From Klebsiella pneumoniae (lineage in GTDB: Bacteria > Pseudomonadota > Gammaproteobacteria > Pseudomonadales > Pseudohongiellaceae): a stretch of 7,583 nucleotides of DNA. Positions 1-4,918 of this stretch are shown here, piece after piece. The stretch's first letter is position 1; each line of letters begins with the position of its first letter. Below the pieces are notes generated by a model, which worked only from the letters and a program-made list of their open reading frames with translations, searched no databases and had not been told where the DNA came from. Position numbers and translations under genes: made by a program. Location: NCBI GenBank assembly GCA_945869725.1, contig CAMBPO010000088.1:1-7583 (forward strand), given 5' to 3'.

Positions 1-303
1 ACAGACGCACTGAATTTACTGTACAACGAACTGGAGAAACGCATTCACGGCATTCAGGCCGACCTGAGTGGCGGGCGCAGTCAAGACTCGCAGGAACAGG
101 CTCAGGAAACTGAAAATGATGAGGTGCTTCACGCATTGGCTAATGATGCCCAGCGTGAATTGACAGAAATCGCCAACGCATTAACACGGATTCACAAGGG
201 ATCCTATGGTATCTGCGCAGCCTGTGGAGAGGTCATCAACCCCGACCGGCTGACTGCTTACCCCATGGCGGTTCGCTGTGTAGACTGCACCAGAATTGCT
301 TAG
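1..303 (+). CDS. DksA/TraR-family C4 zinc-finger protein, C-terminal 100 residues (5' partial)
   Basis: Frame 1 is open from the first base of the window to a TAG at 301-303, giving 100 visible residues without a start, so the 5' end is missing. The C-terminal part has a CxxC-17-CxxC arrangement (visible Cys72, Cys75, Cys93, Cys96) within KGSYGIC and CVDC, the spacing of the DksA/TraR zinc finger. Before it lies a charged, Gln/Glu-rich helical stretch (about residues 5-65) that fits the family's coiled coil. Known of the family: DksA and short relatives enter the RNA polymerase secondary channel and modulate initiation, often with ppGpp. Whether this one binds polymerase cannot be decided, because the acidic coiled-coil tip motif cannot be assigned with certainty. 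Visible length plus a missing N-terminus suggests a short DksA-like paralogue rather than housekeeping DksA. It converges on the serine hydrolase gene with 23 bp between their stops. I see no clear terminator hairpin in that gap. Confidence 0.88.
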   Translation, partial: TDALNLLYNELEKRIHGIQADLSGGRSQDSQEQAQETENDEVLHALANDAQRELTEIANALTRIHKGSYGICAACGEVINPDRLTAYPMAVRCVDCTRIA

Positions 304-326
304 CCGACGGCACGGCCAATGTCTGC

Positions 327-1727
327 TCATTGAACCGCATCCTGAATCCTGCGCAGCAATTCCTGATCACTGAAGCTGTCACCCAAGGTCATGCCAAAAC
401 GCACAATCACCAGATTTTGCGAGGGCACAACAAACAAGCGCTGACGCCCCAGGCCGGCTGCAAAAAACACGTCTACCGGTTGCTGCGGCAGAATGCGCTC
501 GGCGTCCGGCCGGGCATCGCCGGGTACAACATCTGTCGCCGACTGATACGAGCCGTTGATAGCGTTGTTGCGCCACCAGCTGACGCCGTAACCTTCAAAG
601 GCCGGATTACTGATACCGTTGAGCAGCGCCAGTGTCGCCGGGTCCAGCAACTGACGTCCCTTCCATTGACCGCCATTGGCAATCATCAATCCGAAATTCA
701 ACCAACTGCGGGCATCGAGATAAGCTCCCCCAGCAAGCTGCGGCTTACCCTTACTGTCACGAATCCACAAATCCAGATGTTGTTGCGGCATGCCCAGCGT
801 TTTAAGCAGATGATCGTACAGGTACTGCACAGGGTCGCGACCGGTTTTGCGCTCGAACAGCGCCGCCAGCACATAAAAATTCACCGAACCATAAATAAAT
901 CCGCTACCGGCCGGGAACACCTGCATGGATTGATTGATTGCAAGGTCGTAGATATCCAGTTGCGGAACACGAAATACGTTATAACTTTCTGCATCCTTAA
1001 GACCGCTGCTCAGGTTCAACAAGTGTCTGATGGTAATCGCTTCGCGTCCCGGATTGCCACGCCACTCCGTGATGGTTTTCGACACCGGCTCATCGAGGGT
1101 CCAGATACCTTCCTGTACTCCCAGTGCAAACAGGGCAAGACTAAAACTCTTTGTACCGGAGGCCAGCAAATGCGGGTCGGTCGCGGCAAATGGCGCCACG
1201 TAATCCTCAAAGACGATATGTCCGTTTTTGGCGACCACCAGCGCATCGCCACTAAAGGCGCGCGAGTATAAGGCTGCTGATGCAAAACGCTCGGCAGCAA
1301 TCTCACGTGTCAGCAGCGCGCTGTTCAACTGCAAGCGCATAGGTTCGCCGGGCAAGGCCTGCATCTGCAGGAAATAGCGGCCATTGGTTTGTGCGTCGAC
1401 CTGGGTTACTTCCACTTTGTCGAGATAGGTGTCGCCTTCAAAGTGTCCGCTGCAAGGGCGGGTATCAGTTTTTGAGCGGATAGTTGCCGCATTCAGACCA
1501 AACTGCAGCTGATCGTTGATCAGTTGCAAGCTGACATCATAGTTGCCATCCAGCGCTGCCCTTTCCCGGGGAGCTCCCGCAAACAGCGCTACGCAACTGG
1601 TCAACAACCCGCTGCGGCCATCAAATGCTGCCATGCTGTTGCCGGATGATTGCGCTGACGCCACGATCGCCAGCAGCCATCCAGCTACTCCAACCACGCC
1701 CGCCAACAGTGAACTGAGCTTCACCAC
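327..1727 (-). CDS. Secreted serine hydrolase of the beta-lactamase / penicillin-binding-protein-like fold (class C / EstB-type)
   Basis: A 466-residue protein. Start is GTG at 1727 (a second in-frame GTG follows at 1724), preceded by AAGGAG at 5-8 nt spacing; no ATG fits better. Residues 1-25 form a signal peptide (Lys3, hydrophobic core, ASA|Q cleavage), so the enzyme is exported. The region 26-150 is an N-terminal extension I do not recognise, containing the only two cysteines seen (Cys45, Cys92), a possible disulfide. The catalytic fold follows: SxxK is Ser190-Gly-Thr-Lys193 in LLASGTKSFS, then ITEWRG and ITIRHLLNLSSGL, typical of beta-lactamase-related esterases and D-aminopeptidases. 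The second motif is YGSVN (279-283), not a textbook YxN. The C-terminal Gly-rich element is AAGLGRQR (423-430) in place of KTG/HTG. The gene begins 2 bp after the S9 peptidase stop, so it is the second gene of that operon. Family members hydrolyse esters, D-amino-acid peptides or, rarely, beta-lactams; substrate unknown. I would not call it a resistance enzyme. Confidence 0.88.
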   Translation of the reverse strand: MVKLSSLLAGVVGVAGWLLAIVASAQSSGNSMAAFDGRSGLLTSCVALFAGAPRERAALDGNYDVSLQLINDQLQFGLNAATIRSKTDTRPCSGHFEGDTYLDKVEVTQVDAQTNGRYFLQMQALPGEPMRLQLNSALLTREIAAERFASAALYSRAFSGDALVVAKNGHIVFEDYVAPFAATDPHLLASGTKSFSLALFALGVQEGIWTLDEPVSKTITEWRGNPGREAITIRHLLNLSSGLKDAESYNVFRVPQLDIYDLAINQSMQVFPAGSGFIYGSVNFYVLAALFERKTGRDPVQYLYDHLLKTLGMPQQHLDLWIRDSKGKPQLAGGAYLDARSWLNFGLMIANGGQWKGRQLLDPATLALLNGISNPAFEGYGVSWWRNNAINGSYQSATDVVPGDARPDAERILPQQPVDVFFAAGLGRQRLFVVPSQNLVIVRFGMTLGDSFSDQELLRRIQDAVQ

Positions 1728-1745
1728 AGCTACTCCTTCAGGCGT
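1728..1745 (-). promoter_or_regulatory. Ribosome binding site for the serine hydrolase, inside the peptidase 3' end
   Basis: On the minus strand the bases before the hydrolase start read GAAGGAGTAGCTGTG. The AAGGAG lies in the last codons of the peptidase gene, whose TAG stop (1732-1730) comes between the Shine-Dalgarno and the GTG start at 1727. This supports the GTG start and points to termination-reinitiation coupling between the two genes. It is a strong consensus site in spite of the weak start codon. Confidence 0.75.
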
Positions 1746-3868
1746 TCCAGAAAGTACGCATAAATCAACGCATCCAGCTGGGCGCGCTGTGCATTGTTGG
1801 CGGCGCCGGCGTGTCCGCCTTCGGTGTTCTCGTAGTACAACACCTCATGCCCCTGATCCAGCATCTTCGCAACCATTTTGCGCGCATGACCGGGGTGCAC
1901 ACGGTCATCGCGGGTGGAGGTAGTAAAGAATATTGTTGGATAAGACACGTCGGCATGCACGTTGTGATACGGCGAATAACTGCGGATATACGTCCACATA
2001 TCCTCCTGATCGGGATCGCCGTATTCCCCCATCCAGCTGGCCCCGGCAAGTAACTTGCTGTAGCGCTGCATATCCAGCAGCGGCACCTGACTGATCACCG
2101 CATTGTAGAGTTCCGGACGACGGGTGACGGCCGCGCCCACCAACAAACCACCATTACTGCCGCCACGAATACCCAGATGGCGCGGAGATGTGATATTGCG
2201 TGCGATCAGATCCTCTGCCACTGCCTCAAAATCCTCATAGACTTTGTGACGATTTTTGAGCAGCCCGGCCTGATGCCAGCGCGGGCCGAACTCGCCACCG
2301 CCACGGATATTGGCCAATACATAAACCCCGCCCTGCTCCAGCCAGTTGCGACCGATAATCGCCGAATACGATGGCTGATAGGAAATCTCGAAACCACCAT
2401 AAGCCCACAACTGTGTAGGGTTACGGCCATCAAGCACTGCGTCACGCGCCATCACCACAAAATACGGGACTTGTGTGCCATCGGCCGACGTTGCCATATA
2501 TTGATGGGTAACAAACTTGCTGGCGTCAAACATCGCCGGCATGGTTTTGAGCGCACTGATCTGCAAGGTCTCATTAACGTGGTACAGCGTGTTTGGTTGC
2601 AAAAAGCTATTGTAGGTGACAAAAAAATCATCGTGTTCAAACGAGGCGTTCTGAATGGCTATGGTGCCATCCGGGTCAAGTGCCACTGTTTCACGTTGCC
2701 AACTGTTGATACGGGTTTGGTCATCAGACCAGACGGGCGTGTAACGCTCCAGACGGCCACGCACATTCTCCAGCCAGTTCACCAGAATGCCGCTGCGGGT
2801 GACATTAAAATCCACAATGCCGCTGCGTTCGTCCGGTTGCACAAACACCGTAAACTCAGCATTTCCTGCCAGTATCTGTGGCATGGGTGCGTGCACGATG
2901 GCGCCTTGTTTAAAGCTTTGCCAATCGCTTTTGAGCTCCACAAACAATTGATTGTTGTAGAGCCCGGCGATCACCGCATCCTGCGGAATCGGCAACAGCG
3001 TCAGTTCATCACCGGTCATCACATAACGATCTGAGGTATAAAACGTCAGCCCTTCATGGATAATCGGATAGGTATTTTCACTGTCACGCAGAATTTGTGA
3101 AGACACCGACACCACGTTCACCGGCGCAGCATACAAGGGGCTGGATTCCGCCAACGCTTGCCCACGTTGCCAGACTCGCAGCTGCGCCGGATATCCGGAG
3201 TCCGTCATGCTGCCTGGCCCCAGATCAGTGCCGACAATGATGGTATCGGCATCCAGCCAGTTAACACGCGACTTGGTTTCCGGCAGCTCAAACCCGTTTT
3301 CGACAAACGCTTTGCTGGCGAGATCAAACTCACGCACCACCGCAGCATCCGAGCCGGCAATCGACAAACTTAACAAACAACGCTGATAGTCTGGCGCCAG
3401 ACAATTGATGCCGCCCCAGGTCCAGTTTTTGCCCTCATCGGCGGCCAGCTGATCCAGATCCAGCACCGTTTCCCACAGCGGTTGATCCTTGATGTACTCC
3501 TGCAAAGTAGTGCGCCGGTAGAGACCACGAACATGAGTGGCATCACGCCAGAGATTGTAAAGATACTCACCGCGTCGACTGACGTCCGGAATTCGCGCCG
3601 TGCTGTTGTGAACCTCCAGCGCATTCTGATACAGCTGAGCATAAGCCGGGTGTGACATGATGTGCGGCAACGAGCGCGCATTCTGCTGCTCCACCCAGCT
3701 CAGCGCAGCCGCTCCTTCTACCTCTTCCAGCCACAAATAATCGTCTGCCACGGCTATGCTCCCTGTCATGCACGTCAGTGCCATTACACCCGTGACGCCA
3801 GCGCGTGCCGCTGACCACGCCAAGGTCAATAACCGTGCTGGTATTGATGATGTCTCTGCGCTGCTCAT
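1730..3868 (-). CDS. Secreted S9A prolyl-oligopeptidase-family serine peptidase
   Basis: A 712-residue protein starting at ATG 3868 with AGAAGGG about 8 nt upstream. The N-terminus has a long signal peptide: a short n-region with Arg12 and Arg22, a hydrophobic stretch, and likely cleavage after AVA (about residue 41) before DDYLWLEE. That last motif is the usual entry to the mature S9A N-terminus. The middle (about 90-440) is the expected beta-propeller, with two cysteines (156 and 164, in GGINCLAPDYQRC) that could pair. The C-terminal alpha/beta-hydrolase domain (about 450-712) holds the full catalytic triad: Ser571 in RGGSNGGLL, Asp654 in TRDDRVHP, His686 in EGGHAGAA. Trp612 in SWMGEYG and Arg656 align with the prolyl oligopeptidase residues that hold the P1 proline and the substrate carbonyl. 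Length is normal for the family. Known role: cleavage of short peptides, usually after proline, the propeller excluding folded proteins. Inference: periplasmic or secreted peptide scavenging. It is the first gene of an operon with the serine hydrolase. Confidence 0.93.
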   Translation of the reverse strand: MSSAETSSIPARLLTLAWSAARAGVTGVMALTCMTGSIAVADDYLWLEEVEGAAALSWVEQQNARSLPHIMSHPAYAQLYQNALEVHNSTARIPDVSRRGEYLYNLWRDATHVRGLYRRTTLQEYIKDQPLWETVLDLDQLAADEGKNWTWGGINCLAPDYQRCLLSLSIAGSDAAVVREFDLASKAFVENGFELPETKSRVNWLDADTIIVGTDLGPGSMTDSGYPAQLRVWQRGQALAESSPLYAAPVNVVSVSSQILRDSENTYPIIHEGLTFYTSDRYVMTGDELTLLPIPQDAVIAGLYNNQLFVELKSDWQSFKQGAIVHAPMPQILAGNAEFTVFVQPDERSGIVDFNVTRSGILVNWLENVRGRLERYTPVWSDDQTRINSWQRETVALDPDGTIAIQNASFEHDDFFVTYNSFLQPNTLYHVNETLQISALKTMPAMFDASKFVTHQYMATSADGTQVPYFVVMARDAVLDGRNPTQLWAYGGFEISYQPSYSAIIGRNWLEQGGVYVLANIRGGGEFGPRWHQAGLLKNRHKVYEDFEAVAEDLIARNITSPRHLGIRGGSNGGLLVGAAVTRRPELYNAVISQVPLLDMQRYSKLLAGASWMGEYGDPDQEDMWTYIRSYSPYHNVHADVSYPTIFFTTSTRDDRVHPGHARKMVAKMLDQGHEVLYYENTEGGHAGAANNAQRAQLDALIYAYFLERLKE

Positions 3869-3904
3869 GTGATAACCCTTCTGTCATGCCCATTTGAGCA
3901 CGAC

Positions 3905-3913
3905 TGTATAACA
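3905..3913 (-). promoter_or_regulatory. Candidate extended -10 promoter element for the peptidase-hydrolase operon
   Basis: The minus strand reads TGTTATACA here, an extended -10 (TGn) followed by TATACA, 4 of 6 matches to TATAAT but without the important final T. It lies about 36 nt before the ATG at 3868, a sensible 5' leader length. No convincing -35 occurs 16-18 bp upstream, so any promoter would depend on the extended -10 or on an activator. Confidence 0.28.
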
Positions 3914-3936
3914 AACCGGGGAGTTTGACGATTGGT

Positions 3937-3957
3937 GTGCTAAAACCTGAGTAGCAC
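3937..3957. repeat. Short inverted repeat GTGCTA-N9-TAGCAC upstream of the peptidase operon
   Basis: A perfect 6-bp inverted repeat, GTGCTA at 3937-3942 and TAGCAC at 3952-3957, with a 9-nt spacer. It sits just upstream of the candidate -10 for the peptidase operon, where a regulator could bind. Repeats this short arise by chance, so a role as an operator is only a possibility. Confidence 0.25.
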
Positions 3958-3998
3958 CCACTAAACAACAACGCAGTGTGTGATATGGACCTAAGGAC

Positions 3999-4027
3999 TT
4001 GCCACAATGCATGCATTTTACTAAGAT
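3999..4027 (+). promoter_or_regulatory. Sigma-70-type promoter of the fitAB operon
   Basis: TTGCCA at 3999-4004 matches the -35 consensus TTGACA at 5 of 6 positions. Exactly 17 bp later, TAAGAT at 4022-4027 matches TATAAT at 4 of 6, including the key first A and last T. Transcription would begin near 4034, giving a leader of about 25 nt that contains GAAGAGG before the ATG at 4060. One TGCATGCA palindrome fills the spacer and the second starts at the last base of the -10, so occupancy by a repressor would block the promoter. Confidence 0.62.
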
Positions 4028-4036
4028 GCATGCAAA
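4006..4036. promoter_or_regulatory. Probable FitAB operator: two TGCATGCA palindromes 19 bp apart
   Basis: AATGCATGCATT at 4006-4017 is a perfect 12-bp palindrome, and TGCATGCA recurs at 4027-4034. The centres are 19 bp apart, close to two helical turns, so both face the same side of the DNA. They lie within and at the edge of the promoter core, 26-54 bp before the antitoxin start. Known of the family: FitA-type ribbon-helix-helix antitoxins, joined to their toxin, bind paired half-sites in their own promoter and repress it. Assigning this pair as that operator is inference from position and symmetry. Confidence 0.62.
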
Positions 4037-4059
4037 TAAACTTTGAAGAGGCAGGCACC

Positions 4060-4314
4060 ATGGCCATGTTGACCGTCCGCAATCTTCCGGATGAAATTCA
4101 TCGTGCGTTACGATCAAGGGCTGCGAAACACGGCCACAGTATGGAAGCGGAAGTTCGCGCCATTCTTGAATCAGCTGTTTCTGGCGAACGACGTGTTCAG
4201 CTGGGATCATTGCTGGCAGAAATCGGGGAGCAAGCACAGTTAACAGAAGAAGAGTTTCTGGTGTTTGAACACGTGCGCGACAGAAACTCTGCTGCGGTGG
4301 TTATTCCGGAATGA
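4060..4314 (+). CDS. fitA: FitA-type ribbon-helix-helix antitoxin
   Basis: An 84-residue protein. I chose ATG 4060, with GAAGAGG 8 nt upstream, over an in-frame ATG at 3976 because that longer version would begin upstream of the -35 element and add 28 residues foreign to the family. A further ATG at 4066 is possible. Residues 3-8 (MLTVRN) form the DNA-reading beta-strand. They are followed by the two helices of the ribbon-helix-helix fold (about 10-24 and 27-41, with HGHSMEAEVRAIL), typical of FitA/StbC antitoxins. The C-terminal half, QLGSLLAEIG and then HVRDRNSAAV, matches the FitA tail that wraps FitB and places an arginine in the toxin active site; Arg73 or Arg75 is the candidate. Role: neutralises the neighbouring PIN nuclease and, with it, represses the operon. 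Its stop overlaps the toxin start as ATGA. Confidence 0.9.
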   Translation: MAMLTVRNLPDEIHRALRSRAAKHGHSMEAEVRAILESAVSGERRVQLGSLLAEIGEQAQLTEEEFLVFEHVRDRNSAAVVIPE

Positions 4315-4727
4315 TTGTGCTGGATACCAATGTGATCTCTGAGCCCTTGCGCCGGCTACCCGATCCGAACGTTGTTGAATGGATAAACGCCCAGGCAATC
4401 GACACGCTTTTTCTCACCAGCATCACCGTTGCAGAGTTGCGTGCGGGCGTTGCATTACTGCCTGCCGGTCAACGCAAAAACATACTTCACCTCAACCTGG
4501 AAACACGCGTCATACCTTTGTTTGCGGGTCGCATACTGTCGTTTGATCTCGCCTGCACCCACGCATATGCCGAACTGATAGCCCAATCTCGCGCTGCCGG
4601 ATTTACTATCACGACCGCCGATGGATACATTGCCTCTATTGCGATTGCAAACAAGTTCAGTATCGCATCCCGTGATACAGCACCGTTTTATGCAGCAGGT
4701 GCTGAGGTCATTAATCCGTGGGAATAG
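4311..4727 (+). CDS. fitB: FitB/VapC-type PIN-domain ribonuclease toxin
   Basis: A 138-residue protein, full family length, with ATG 4311 overlapping the antitoxin stop (ATGA); no strong Shine-Dalgarno is present, so translation is probably coupled to fitA. The PIN domain is complete, with the four metal-binding acids Asp5 (MIVLDTN), Glu42 (TVAELRAG), Asp104 (TTADGYIA) and Asp122 (ASRDTAPF). The motifs ISEPLR, PLFAGRIL and the C-terminal INPWE are close to gonococcal FitB as I recall its sequence. Known role: Mg-dependent RNA cleavage that slows growth when antitoxin is lost; VapC relatives often cut tRNA or rRNA, but this toxin's target is unknown. No frameshift or missing catalytic residue suggests decay, so the pair is probably active. 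It converges on the TonB receptor gene. Confidence 0.93.
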   Translation: MIVLDTNVISEPLRRLPDPNVVEWINAQAIDTLFLTSITVAELRAGVALLPAGQRKNILHLNLETRVIPLFAGRILSFDLACTHAYAELIAQSRAAGFTITTADGYIASIAIANKFSIASRDTAPFYAAGAEVINPWE

Positions 4728-4770
4728 CCAAAATGCCGCCTGCAAGCAACAGCGCGACCGGCAACAATCA

Positions 4771-4795
4771 TGGTTTAGCGAGATTTACTAAACTA
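4771..4795. repeat. AT-rich inverted repeat downstream of fitB
   Basis: TGGTTTAG at 4771-4778 pairs with CTAAACTA at 4788-4795 (8 bp including one G-U) across a 9-nt loop, about 44 nt after the fitB stop. No T-tract follows on either strand, so it is not a convincing terminator. It could slow 3' exonucleases on the fitAB transcript or may be chance. Confidence 0.3.
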
Positions 4796-4857
4796 CACGT
4801 GGCTTCAGGACATGTCTTACGACAAATTGCCGCAGTTAAAAAGGTCAGACAAGGAAG

Positions 4858-4893
4858 TGCCCCCCTTCGATGACCATCACCAAAGGGGGGGCA
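4858..4893. terminator. GC-rich hairpin between convergent fitB and TonB receptor, likely bidirectional terminator
   Basis: TGCCCCCCTT (4858-4867) pairs with AAGGGGGGGCA (4883-4893), a stem of 10 bp with one bulged G and a 15-nt loop. It lies 20 bp past the receptor stop. On the minus strand the stem is followed by CTTCCTTGTCTG, a moderate pyrimidine/T-rich tract; on the plus strand only by GTTTCG. It is therefore best read as the receptor terminator, with weaker termination of fitAB. The tracts are imperfect in both directions. Confidence 0.68.
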
Positions 4894-4918
4894 GTTTCGA
4901 TCAGAAGTTTCGATCAAA
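4893..4918. repeat. 13-bp tandem duplication at the 3' end of the TonB receptor gene
   Basis: AGTTTCGATCAGA (4893-4905) is followed directly by AGTTTCGATCAAA (4906-4918), 12 of 13 identical, and the pattern continues as AGTT to 4922. On the minus strand the gene ends AACTTTTGA (Asn-Phe-stop); 13 nt further the second copy reads AACTTCTGA, also Asn-Phe-stop but in another frame. It looks like a small replication-slippage duplication covering the end of the coding sequence. Confidence 0.7.

Noticed and set aside
304..326. Terminator between the convergent zinc-finger and serine hydrolase genes
   Set aside because: Only a 4-bp GCCG/CGGC self-match with an impossible 1-nt loop is present, and no T-tract occurs on either strand.
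330..1271. A 313-residue open frame on the plus strand, antisense to the serine hydrolase
   Set aside because: It lies entirely over a well-supported gene, has no recognisable domain or signal, its composition looks like a reverse-strand shadow, and the opposite frame has clear motifs and a good ribosome site.
327..1727. Antibiotic-resistance beta-lactamase
   Set aside because: The fold matches, but the second and third motifs differ from class C enzymes, and the operon partner is a peptidase with no ampR-like regulator in the window.
2177..3034. A 285-residue open frame on the plus strand, antisense to the peptidase
   Set aside because: It overlaps the propeller and catalytic region of a complete S9A gene, shows no motif of its own, and is rich in His, Ile and Arg as expected from reverse translation of codon-biased DNA.
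3924..3952. Plus-strand TTGACG at about 3925 as a -35 for a further promoter
   Set aside because: No acceptable -10 lies 16-18 bp downstream; the only TA-rich stretch, TAAAAC, is 10 bp away.
3976..4059. A 28-residue N-terminal extension of the antitoxin starting at ATG 3976
   Set aside because: It would place the start upstream of the likely -35/-10 and through the operator, adds residues unlike FitA proteins, and the ATG at 4060 has a good Shine-Dalgarno.
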